Shown here: one piece after another, positions 40,380-49,872 of the stretch | Layout: every line of letters begins with the position of its first letter | Numbering within the stretch: the first letter of the stretch is position 1 | Assembly (NCBI RefSeq): GCF_027942865.1 | Contig: NC_134510.1 | Coordinates: forward strand, 37,627,663-37,691,662 | Reading direction: 5' to 3' | Origin: Odontesthes bonariensis | Taxonomy: Eukaryota > Chordata > Actinopteri > Atheriniformes > Atherinopsidae | Length of the DNA stretch: 64,000 nucleotides | Notes under the pieces: generated by a model | Told to the model about the DNA's origin: nothing | Seen by the model: only the letters and a program-made list of their open reading frames with translations | Databases searched by the model: none | Program-made: the position numbers and the translations under genes

Positions 40380-41152
40380 TGCAGTTTCCTCTGCTGAGCT
40401 AACCTCTCAAAACTGAAGCTCATCAATGGTGCCAGAACGCTTGAGTGGCCTGGCTATCATAAGCATCAACTCAGAAGTGGCACAGCAGCTGTCGTATGAT
40501 GACCTCATTCATGTCACGTTCATGGGGTTTTCCTCATGTTTGTAGTTCTATGTTTTATCATGTTTCAGGTTGTTTCACGTCTTAGTTTTTAAGTCCATGT
40601 ATAAGTCCATGTCTCCGGCTGCTTCTGCTACGTCGCCGGAAGTCTGGCCTTCAGACTGCCTCCGGTTTCGAGACCCTTTTTTTGGGTTGTCTGGAATCCA
40701 TCCCTTGAGGGGGGGCTCTGTCATTTTCATGGGGTTTTCCTCGTGTTTTTAGTTCTATGTTTTAGATTGTTTCACGTCTTAGTTTTTAAATTCATGTTGA
40801 GTTAAGTTTTGCCATGGTTTTTGCCTCAGTCCCCATGTTCTGCTCATTAGTTTCACTCACTACACCTGTATTCATTGTCCCCAGCTGCACTCATTCAACA
40901 ATCACTCTCAGTTCAGTGTTTAGTTTCCAGGTTTCCCCATTAGTTTTGTGAAATCCTCTCTCTTTTTTTTCACCCCTCATGCCACGCCACGTCTAAGCTA
41001 AGTGCATTCATGTCATGTCAAGTATTTTGTTTTGTTTTTTGTCAGTCTTAGTCATGTTTTGTCCCATGGCTTAGTTTTGTCATCCGGCTCAGCCGCGCCT
41101 TTTGTTGACTCTGTTTTTGAATTATAAACCCAGTTTGCTTTTACACCTCTGG

Positions 41153-42570
41153 GGTCCGTTTCACAAAGCAGGTTCAACCAACACTGAGTCTATTCCTGAT
41201 CTCTGAGTTGATCTACTCTGAGATAGAAAACTCTGAGTTTTCGGTTCCACAAACGCTGATTTGAGTGAGGTTAATCAACTCTGAGTAAGTTCACCTTGAG
41301 TTTAGCGTGTGCGCCACAACTTTAAAAAGCCAGCATCAATGGAGCCCCGATTCGACGAGTCACCATGGCAACGGGGAAGAGGCGGGGCTACGTTTTTCAC
41401 CAACCTCGAATTGAAAATCTTAATGCGCTCATACGGCGAGTTTCAACACGTTTTTAGAAATAAGTGCAACACCGCTGCAGCAGCAAAAGTGTAAGTTTAA
41501 ATGTAGTCCTTTGCAATCACAATAATATTACAGGGAAACTGCTTGAATGGTAACCCATTCATTTATTTAATTTAGGTGCAATCCCGCGGGGGAGAAGCGC
41601 TCTTGGCAGCAGTTTAAGATGAAATATAAAAACATTGTTCAAACAGGTGAGACCTCGGCATGGTGGTACCTCATTTTGATCATGTTTTACACTGTAAAAT
41701 AAATATTAAGTGGCTATTTGACTGTGCAGTTATTTTATTCCCAACATAATGCTGTTTTCACACACATAAACTATGTCTTCTCATCTATATCATGTTCAGT
41801 TAAATAATTAAGCCTATTTAAACTAACACAGACTTCTACTGAGCCAACAGAAAGAAGGCAGATGCCCATAAAACGGGTGGTGCCCAGCACCGCCACCTCT
41901 AACGGAAGGCCAGTGGCTGAGACACGAGTGTCTTTATAAAATATAATAGGCCTATGTCTCTTTTAAGCCTATTCATACAAATATTTATTTGTCTTTTATG
42001 TCTTTTTTTTTCTTTTGTCCCAACACATTCTGATGGTGCCGCTCAAAAAGATAATTGTCTGTAAATGCAAAAATCTATGCGCGGTCTGATAACCATCTCC
42101 GACGAATATTTATTTCTCTGCGCATTAATGCTGCACCTTCATCCACGGGATCGTTGATAAACGGACATGCCATTCGTGGAAAAAGTCGCCTCTTACTGTA
42201 TATTATAAATCTTATATATTATAAATCGACTTCTAGAACGAGAAGAACTACCTGCTACGCCAAAACTCGCTCTGCTGACTGAATGAATGAGGAAATCAAA
42301 TGGCGTGTGTGGCTGAAAGAGGGCGGAGACAGAAAGAAACTCCAGGTTTCTTGAGGAAAACCTGGTCCCGACCAGGTTAGGTTCAGAGAGTCTGTTACTC
42401 CGGTAACTGACCGTGAGGTTAAGTTACCTCTCTTTGTGAAACAGGCTAGAGTTACCCCTCTTTCTCGGGGTTGAGTTACCTCCCTTTGTGAAACGGAAAA
42501 CTCAGGGTTTCCCTCATTTTAGGGTTAATCAACTCAGAGTTTTCACTAAACCTGCTTCGTGAAATGGAAC
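41153..42570 (+). mobile_element. Harbinger-like element nested in the 3' LTR
   Basis: Termini GGTCCGTTTCACAAAGCAGG and reversed GTTCCATTTCACGAAGCAGG; direct repeat TCTGG (41148-41152, 42571-42575). Sequences on both sides rejoin into the normal LTR end. Inside are CTCTGAGTT-type subterminal repeats and a split Myb-like gene. Confidence 0.75.
41395..41930 (+). pseudogene. Myb/SANT-like gene of the nested element (exon pieces)
   Basis: FFTNLELKILMRSYGEF and FRNKCNTAAAAK (41395-41490) continue, after a possible intron, as SWQQFKMKYKNIVQT (41610-41646) and KKADAHKTGG (41850-41880). This is the Myb_DNA-bind_5-type domain of Harbinger partner proteins. The piece between the first two blocks and the C-terminus are lost, so it is not functional. 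Confidence 0.65.
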
Positions 42571-42656
42571 TCTGGAGTCCGCATCCATGTCCTGCCACCC
42601 CTAACCGGACAATTCATGACTTTGCATCCAGGAAATGCAGACGTTTGCATCTGTAA

Positions 42657-44157
42657 AAGGCTTGTTCCATCGTTGAAAGAGACTGTTCATTTGATTTGTT
42701 CCTACTAATAAAGGTTGTAAACCTAAATTGTGGGGGGGGTTTATAAAAGGCATCATTGTAGCTAAAAAGCCGACTTATGGGGGACATTCTGAGGGGGCCT
42801 TCAGCAGAGATCCCACTGTCGTTTCTTTGTTTGCCGGGTAACATTTATCGTATCCTTCCGCACTGGAACCGTTGGGATATGGAGTGGAAAGGGGCATATT
42901 CGACAACTCAAATGCTGCTCCACCACCGGCAGCAAACCCCACCTTCAGATCCGATAAAGTGTTGAATGACTTCTTTAACCCACTCCATCAGAGACGGAGT
43001 ATAAATGTCGAGAAGCATTATGTTTCTGAGTCATGTTGGTCTGTGCTTACCTCATTATTGTGAATGTGAGAATTCTTCAAAGTTAGCACAAACACCCATT
43101 CGGACTCCAGGATGAACTGATTCAAATTAGGTGGTCGAAGGTCAAGCTGTGACCTTAAAAAAAAAAGAATTTGAGTGGATTAAAAAGTCAAACAATGATC
43201 TGATTGGTCAGCTTGAATGTTAGATGGAAACAGAAGGAGAAATGGGTGTGAACCACATCTGACGATCTGATGGAGGACTACATCTGTGTGGGGGGGATCT
43301 GAGTAACAGAAAATGATGTCATCATTGGGACTAACAGTCATAAGAAGTCTGAAATCACATGTAAACAGTATATTTCTGCAGATATGAGAAGGCGGGAGGA
43401 GGAATGAAAGATTTGATAAGTGACCACTTCTTCTGAGAAATATGTTTCTTTATGTTAGACTCCAAAAGAAAAATAAAGACAACCTGTAATCCATGTATTA
43501 TGTATGATTGTGTGGTTTCATCAGTTTGTGCTTCTTTTGTTATTGATTATCCTTTAAGGATATTCTTATATCTTGCTACCACACTTATTCACTTTTTTCT
43601 CCAACATAAATGTAAAATGTGTCCTGATAATAAGTAATAATAAGTTTTTTCCTGTTTCAGGTTGTCACGGTGACACTGCACCAAACATGAGTTCTTATAT
43701 CTACACTCATCATCAAATAGAAGAAAAACATTGGATGTAATGCACAGGAAATAAATGTGACATTTAAATGTTGGTGATGTTAAAATGAATCCACCAACTC
43801 TCAGTTGGCAGCAGTGTGGACATGGTTTCACAGCCACACCACCTACTTCTAACAACTCGTGTAATCGATAGTCACAAAGCAAGATAGGTCTCCATCATCA
43901 TTCCTCGAGGTTGGCCTGTTGAATGATGGATGAAGATGTCTCTTTTTAGGTGGATTACCGAAGTATTCATATACCTTCAAAGGATAAATGACTTCAGGGT
44001 AAAACTTCACCATTTAGTCCACAAAAATGACTGAATTTACCAAACTTTTTATTAAATAGCAAAGATAACACAGGTTGACAGAAAATAGGATTTCTGCAGC
44101 AACAAGGTGATTCCCAAAGAGCTGTAGCGTTACTTGATAAAATATAAGGATTTACCA
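42657..44157. other. Intergenic DNA, nothing recognised
   Basis: Short ORFs in all frames but no conserved motif, splice-linked exon or terminal repeat that I can support. Confidence 0.3.
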
Positions 44158-44387
44158 GAAGTTCTCACTGTCTCAATAAACCTACAAAGAAGGAAAAACA
44201 CAGAATCTTACGATTCTGGTGTGTTTTTGTTAATTTTTTGGGGCCTTTTATGCCTTTATTACATAGGGCATTGTAGAGGGACAGGAAGCAGAGAGAGGGG
44301 GAACAACACACAGACTGCCGCCTGATTCTGGGTTAAGTTAATATTTCTTTTTTTTTTTTTTTTTTTTTTTCCTTGTCCTGTCCAGCA
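44158..44387. mobile_element. Fragment related to the interior of the gene A Harbinger element
   Basis: GTTCTCACTGTCTCAATAAAC and AACACAGAATCTTACGATTC match 33805-33885 and resume at AAGTTAATATTTC after a piece (about 44228-44330) that resembles a reversed fish SINE body (TTTATTACATAGGGCATTG, GAGAGAGGGGGAACAAC). A poly-T run follows at 44347-44370. Confidence 0.45.
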
Positions 44388-44912
44388 TTATGGCAGCAGA
44401 ATTGTAATCTGAATACCGTTTCTGCTAAACACATTTGCTATGCCAAGGGAAGCTTTATAAATGTAAAGCTCCCCTTGACGCCCATCAACTCCAAATTTGT
44501 TTAAATTTATTTTTGTTACAATATTTAACATGATATGATAATAGTGCCGAACCGGACCGGGGGACAGAGAGAGAGGGAAAGCGAAGAAGAGAAAAAAGGA
44601 ACAGAAACATGAAGAGACAAACATAAAAAACAATGAAAAATCCGACAACCAGCTGCTACACCTGTAAAAACAAAACTGAAGACGGTTCACGGCTTTTGTG
44701 GGGAATCCAGCCTTAGAAGCACCAGGAGCACCTGTAAGCAGACAAGCAGAGAACAAACACACAAACAAAAAAAACACAAGCAGCAGCAATCTCATATCAT
44801 ACACAGGTGACCACAGGACAGCACAAAAACTGCTTAGTGAGCATAGTGAGCATGCTACTGGGCTAATGAATGTGTGTGTGTGAGAGTGTGTGAGAGTGTG
44901 TGTGAGTGTGTG
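44388..44912. repeat. Purine-rich repeat ending in a GT microsatellite, interrupted by a Gypsy element
   Basis: Includes GGACAGAGAGAGAGGGAAAG and a (GT)n/(GAGTGTGT)n tract (44872-44912). The same kind of tract resumes at 48296 on the far side of the Gypsy insertion and leads to a C-rich block, so both sides look like one older repeat. Confidence 0.5.
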
Positions 44913-44935
44913 TGTCACACCCAGAGAATTTGCAA

Positions 44936-46452
44936 CCACACAGTTCAGTGGGAGGATGGGTTCAGGTTCCTTGGCAGCAGGCGCAGGCTCATAGATGCGG
45001 GACAGGGCGTCAGGCTTGACTTTCCGGGACCCTGGCCTGTAAGACAACGTGAAGCAGAAACGGTTAAAGAATAAAGTCCACCTGGCCTGGCGTGAATTGA
45101 GCCGTTTGGCTTTCCTTATGTATTCTAAGTTCTTGTGGTCGGTCCAGACAATAAACGGGTGAAGTGCCCCCTCCAGCCAGTGTCTCCACTCCTCCAAGGC
45201 GACCTTGACCGCCAGCAGCTCCCGGTTACCTACGTCATAATTCCTCTCCGCCGGGCTCAGCCGTCGTGAAAGGAAGGCGCACGGGTGCATTTTGCCGTCT
45301 GTCTCGGATCGCTGGGAGAGAACACCCCCGATGCCTTCACTGGACGCGTCGACTTCCACGACGAATTGGCGCTGGGGGTCTGGCAGGGAGAGGATGGGTG
45401 CAGAAGTAAAAAGGCGTTTGAGTCGCTGGAACGCCTCTTCTTCCTTCGGCCCCCAGTGAAACCGAACCTGTGGTGAGGTGAGGGCGTGAAGAGGAGCAGC
45501 GATGGTGCTGAAACCTCTAATGAAGCGTCTATAAAAGTTTGCAAAGCCCAGGAATTGTTGGACCTTCTTACGGCTGTCTGGTGTAGGCCACTCGGCCACA
45601 GCGCTGGTGTTAGCTGGGTCCATCTGGACTTTGCCGGGAGCTATAATGAAACCTAGGAAGGAAGTGGTGTTAACATGGAATTCGCTTTTTTCTGCTTTGA
45701 CATACAGGTGATTTTCTAGTAAATGTTGGAGTACTTAGTTCACATGGTGCTTATGAGTACTTAAATCAGGTGAGTAAATTAAAATATCATCAAGATACAC
45801 ATATACGAAAAGGTCAAGAAAATCTCTAAGAACATCATTGATCATAGCTTGGAACACAGCAGGAGCATTAGTAAGTCCGAAAGGCATGACGAGATACTCG
45901 TAATGGCCACTAGGGGTGTTAAAGCCGGTCTTCCATTCGTCCCCCTCTCTAATGCGAACAAGGTGGTATGCATTGCGTAAGTCCAACTTAGTAAAAATGG
46001 CAGCCTGTTGAAGCTGGTCAAACACAGTGGACATCAAGGGAAGCGGGTAGCGGTTTTTCACTGTGATGTCGTTAAGAGGACTGTAGTCTATGCAGGGTCT
46101 TAGTGATCCATCTTTTTTGTCCACAAAAAAGAACCCTGCTCCGGCAGGTGATGAGGAAGGACGGATGAGACCCGCCTTTAATGATGTCTGGATGTAGTCC
46201 TTCATGGCTAGTTGTTCGGGTCTTGACAGAGAGTATAAGCGGCCCTTGGGAATGGTGGCTCCTGGAATGAGGTTGATGGCACAGTCGTATGGGCGGTGCG
46301 GGGGAAGAGACATGGCTTTGTCTTTATTAAAAACGGCTGTGGTAGAGCCTCGGTTTTTAGCCCCAGTTTTTTGGCTATTTCCCAGACCATGAGACTTTCG
46401 TCCGCACCAGAGTCAATAAGAGCCTCCAGATCTAAGGTGGTGTTTTTGTGTT
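44936..46452 (-). pseudogene. Gypsy pol: protease fragment, reverse transcriptase, RNase H
   Basis: Order on the minus strand: aspartic protease site [10 protein letters not shown] (about 46410), cut short and fused to the RT region; RT with [24 protein letters not shown] and [11 protein letters not shown] (46313-45735); an in-frame TAA after HKHHVN; the tether with [12 protein letters not shown]; RNase H with [17 protein letters not shown] and [10 protein letters not shown] (to about 44990). Gag and pol are in different frames. Integrase is absent. The frame downstream of 44936 only continues into flanking CA repeat and is not protein-coding in any useful sense. Confidence 0.85.
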
Positions 46453-47544
46453 TTACCTGAGTGTAGAATCTTTTGCGTGGCGTAGAACTTGGAACTTGTT
46501 GTGATTAGTTTTCACCTGAGAGGGTCTCACCGGGCATGAGGAGACGTGATGTCCGGTTTCTCCACAATAGAAACACAGTCTCTCCCTAAAGTGGCGTTGT
46601 CTCTCTGCCGGCGTGAGTTGGGCTCTGTCTAGTTGCATGGGCTCCTCTCCTCCAACAGGAGAGGAAGCGTGAGAACGATGAGACGACGGGGTTCCGCGGA
46701 TGGCTGTACGTGGAGATGAGAAAGAGGGCGGAGGATGTCCCGCTGACAGGTGGTGCCCTCCCCGCTGCGTCTTGTACTCCTGGAGTCGGTTGTCCGTCCG
46801 GACAGCGAGTGTGATGAGAGAGTCCAGGTCAGCAGGAAGGTCCAGAGGGAGCAGCAGCTCCTGAATGGGGGCGGCCAGCCCCTTCAGAAAGACGTCGTAA
46901 AGAGCCCGGTCATTCCATCCACTCTCTACTGCAAGGGTCCGGAAGCGAATGGCAAAAGCGCACACTGATTCTCGGCCCTGTTTAAGTCCGCTCAGCTCTC
47001 TTGCCTTCTGACGCTCTGAAGAGACCGGGTCAAAGACTCGGCGCAGCCCCTCTTTAAAACCCTGAAGGGAGGTGCAAAGTGGTGAGCGCTTCTCCCACTC
47101 GGCCCTGGCCCACTCTCTCGCTCTTCCAGACAGATGGGTAACCATGTAGGCGATCTTGGCTCTGTCTGTGGAGAACTGGTGGGGGTTTAATTCAAAGTGC
47201 ATCTCGCAGTCAATAATAAATGATCTGCTCTGACCAAGCTCTCCTGAAAAGCGCTCCGGAGAGGCTAGTCGGGTTCCGACGACGGAGTGGGTCGGAGCGG
47301 GTTGAGGCGTGGGATCCAGGGGGGCAGATGCGGTGGCGCTCTGATCATTGCGCTCCAGAAGTCGCTGCATCTGGTCCGTGAGTTTCCCCATGTAATCCGA
47401 GACGCTGTCCTGGAAGTCCCTCTGGCTCCGGGCGAGGTTTTCGAGCCCTTGGCCGAGGGCTGCCATCTGTTCCTCCTGTTGGGAGAGACGATCTCCCTGC
47501 GAAGCGAGAGCTGCGCTCAAAAACTCGGAACCTGCTGCGTCCAT
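46453..47544 (-). CDS. Gypsy Gag polyprotein
   Basis: A 363-codon frame just inside the 5' LTR. N-terminal heptad-like region (residues 10-60), a proline-rich linker, then the retrotransposon gag core (LASPERFSGELGQSRSFI; YMVTHLSGRAREWA; EFGL-type FKEGLRRVF) and a CCHC zinc knuckle near residue 325 (CFYCGETGHHVSSC). It would package the element's RNA. The frame is intact even though pol is broken, so its protein could in principle still be made. Confidence 0.82.
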   Translation of the reverse strand: MDAAGSEFLSAALASQGDRLSQQEEQMAALGQGLENLARSQRDFQDSVSDYMGKLTDQMQRLLERNDQSATASAPLDPTPQPAPTHSVVGTRLASPERFSGELGQSRSFIIDCEMHFELNPHQFSTDRAKIAYMVTHLSGRAREWARAEWEKRSPLCTSLQGFKEGLRRVFDPVSSERQKARELSGLKQGRESVCAFAIRFRTLAVESGWNDRALYDVFLKGLAAPIQELLLPLDLPADLDSLITLAVRTDNRLQEYKTQRGGHHLSAGHPPPSFSSPRTAIRGTPSSHRSHASSPVGGEEPMQLDRAQLTPAERQRHFRERLCFYCGETGHHVSSCPVRPSQVKTNHNKFQVLRHAKDSTLR

Positions 47545-47560
47545 TCTGGCCAGTGTGTAC

Positions 47561-48295
47561 TGTCACACCCAGAGAATTTGCAGGACACAGGAGCAGGTGT
47601 TGTAAATCCAAGGTTTTTATTTCAGGAGGAACACGGTTGTCCAAACTCTCCAAGAGAGAACAAAAAGGACTATATTTTATCTAAGTTATCGATAATATTA
47701 CATGCTTCTCCCAAAGTGAGAGAAGTATATCTATGAAACGTTATAGAAATAATAATCACTCCACTGAGGAGGAAAAAACAAAGGCTTCGAAACTTTATAT
47801 TTAAACGAATAATCACTCCAGCTACGGAGGAAAACAAAAAACCCTCTCCTGTAAAAATAGGAGGCACTAAGATATAAAAATTTACTATGAAACGAAAAAT
47901 CACTCCACTTGGAGGAAAACGCAAAAATGCTATTAAACTTAAACTATTTTTTAACAAGGCTATAAATACAAAAGTTACCCAAAACAAAACTCTCTTTAGC
48001 GAGATCGGAAACGTGGCATAGAACATGAACTTGGTTTGAAAGCAAGAGTGAGGTATGTTGACAACAACGATAACGACACACTGGCACAAGACAAGGGGAG
48101 ACGTCAACTCTTATACACACAGGGTTAACGGGGAACAGGTGGAATCACTCATGCGACAATCAGACTGGAACACAAGAGGAAGAGCAAGTGACCTGAAACG
48201 AGAGGAGAGTTAATCTTTCAAAATAAAACAGGAAGTGACGAGACATGACATGGAGACGAGACAAAAAACCCGCTTGACCTCACCGCGGTGTGACA
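47561..48295 (-). repeat. 5' LTR of the Gypsy element (735 bp)
   Basis: Bounded by TGTCACAC and GTGTGACA, with AATAAAAACC near its 3' end as a polyadenylation-like signal. ACT-CCA repeats (GAATAATCACTCCA) occur three times inside. Confidence 0.8.
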
Positions 48296-48359
48296 GTGTG
48301 TGTGCATGAGCATGCAATACACATAGATGGTCCCACATAATAACCATGCTTAAATATCA

Positions 48360-48865
48360 ATGTATAGTGTCACAATCCCCCCCCAGCAATCAGAAGCAGG
48401 CCGAGAGGGCCCCCAGACCCAGGCCACCAACAGCCCCCAAGGAGCACAGAACCTGGGAAGCCCACCATAGGGACAACCACGCATCCCCCCCAGAAGACAG
48501 CAGAGGAAGCCCCCGGACAGAGCCCCCACAAGCATCGGGCAGAGCCCCCCCGGCGACCAGAGGCGGCAGCCTACCAGCCCCGCCAGGCCCCCGCCACCCA
48601 GACATGGGCCGTGCGCCGGAACCGGCCCCCGCGAGCCTGAGCGCCACCAAAACCCCCCGGCAGGGGCCCCGCCCAACACCCGAGAGGGCCAGGCGCCCCA
48701 GACAGCCAACCGCAGTGGGCTAGCGCCTGCCCCAGTGCCCCTGGGCAAGCGCCCCGGGAGTCAAGACGTGCCCACAAGTTGGTGAGTCCGCGAGCAGCGG
48801 GGAGAAGCAATGCCCCCCCCCATCAGGAACAGCACAAGCAGGCCAGAGGACAGCAGGACCCAGAC
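48360..48865. repeat. C-rich, strand-asymmetric block
   Basis: About 500 bases in which C far exceeds G on the plus strand (runs such as CCCCCCCC at 48378 and 48486). Long open frames in several phases follow from the composition and show no conserved domain. It continues the older repeat at 44388-44912. Confidence 0.6.
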
Positions 48866-49343
48866 CCATTCCAACTGTTGCTAATAGAGCCACTTCCTGT
48901 TGACCTCTTCACCACCAACAACAACAACAAACTCAGGCATTGGAGAAAGATGGAGAACGCAGAGCCAGATGAAGCTACGTCCCTCTACATTTGGTCTGTG
49001 ATGAGCTGCTTGTTGCACAAACTCGATGCCCAACGGAGCATTCTCCATCGCGTTGTTTGTTTCTTTCCGACGGCGACAACAACAGGAATATCGTCTCCTT
49101 TGACTTCCAGGTCACGACCCCGGGAAAACATCTGGAGCATGTGTAGAATGCAAAGTCTAAATCACCACGTGCTTCACCGTCTAAAATCACGTTTAGAGTG
49201 ACTTTCAATCCGAGTTAGCTCGGGGTCTTAATCCGATCCCATTTCTTGTCCGATTAAGGTGTCTACATGAGCTTAATAATTCAGTTTTATTGTAATTTAG
49301 CCAATAATCCAAACCTTTCAGTGTCATGTAACCCCACTGACAG
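48866..49343. mobile_element. CAGTGGGG-family MITE, partial
   Basis: Matches 28838-29312 (TGTTGCTAATAGAGCCAC; CTCAGGCATTGGAGAAAG; GTGTCTACATGAG) and ends in the family terminus GTAACCCCACTG. The left terminus is missing. Confidence 0.68.
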
Positions 49344-49734
49344 TCAGTCAGTAATCTAGGCAGTTATGGAGGCGTCCACCAGTATTTTTCAGACTTTCTC
49401 AGTCAATTATTTTTGGTCAGCCAATAACAGTGGGTCAAATATCAATGTTGATAACCGTACAAGAAAACACTTAAAAACATCTTATTTTTCTGTAAGATTC
49501 TGCTACCCTCAGACTTCCCCTTGTTCTGCGGGTGATTTCCTAAATTGTACATCAGAGTCAAAAAGGCATTTCTCTGGTGTTCGTGGTCTTCTGGACAAAT
49601 ATCCTTCAAAGTCATGTATTTCAGTTGGATGGGCGGTGAAATGTGCATGTGTCTCACATCTGTAGCTAAAGGACAGCAGGGCCATTGTCTTGTTGTTTGT
49701 TCTTTGCCCAAATGCTTTTTACATATTATTGAGG

Positions 49735-49750
49735 GAAAGAGGAACCTGTT
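49735..49750 (+). promoter_or_regulatory. Conserved ETS/PU.1-like box upstream of gene B
   Basis: GAAAGAGGAACCTGTT, identical to the gene A site, in a promoter region otherwise about 95% the same. Function inferred from the GAGGAA core. Confidence 0.4.
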
Positions 49751-49872
49751 TGTTCTCCATGACGTACTGCTGGGATCCTTTTTAAAGCTGCGCTTCCCAT
49801 CAGAACCGTCACTTGTTAAAGACTGATGTTATCAACAGCTCTGAAGTAACAGTGGTGAATTATTTTATAAAG

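Larger units (their letters stand above)
40512..42611 (+). mobile_element. Internally deleted LTR retroelement inserted in the hAT gene
   Basis: Perfect 5-bp target duplication ATTCA (40507-40511, 42612-42616). The 5' LTR is cut short (40512 to about 40610). A short internal piece holds one copy of the hairpin sequence that is amplified at 23530-24480, then TTGAGGGGGGGCTC (polypurine tract), then the 3' LTR from 40722 to GGACA at 42611. A Harbinger-like element is inserted in that LTR. Confidence 0.75.
40380..42656 (+). pseudogene. C-terminal end of a hAT transposase, split by an LTR element
   Basis: Before the insertion the frame reads VPERLSGLAIISI and AQQLSYDDLIH. After it (42612 on) it continues HDFASRK to a TAA at 42654. 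This is the C-terminal dimerisation end typical of ZMYM/TTF-type hAT transposases. The LTR insertion duplicated ATTCA within the LIH codons. Upstream coding sequence is decayed, including a TGA. Confidence 0.68.
44913..48295 (-). mobile_element. Ty3/Gypsy LTR retrotransposon, internally deleted
   Basis: Transcribed leftwards. 5' LTR 48295-47561 (TGTCACACCGCGG...CTGGGTGTGACA), then gag, a truncated protease, reverse transcriptase and RNase H. Integrase and nearly all of the 3' LTR are missing; only the last 22-23 bases of LTR sequence remain at 44913-44935. The flanks are GTGTG on both sides (44908-44912, 48296-48300), a fitting 5-bp target duplication, although they lie in a GT repeat. Not autonomous. 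Confidence 0.85.

Noticed and set aside
43589..43882. 97-codon minus ORF with several cysteines
   Set aside because: Cysteine spacing fits no zinc finger or lectin pattern, and no exon signals flank it.
44388..44935. C-terminal extension of the Gypsy pol frame (THTLTHTL...)
   Set aside because: Translation of the flanking CA repeat past the end of the element, not a domain.
48350..48810. Proline- and glycine-rich ORFs on both strands
   Set aside because: Products of extreme base composition; no conserved domain, splice context or start context.
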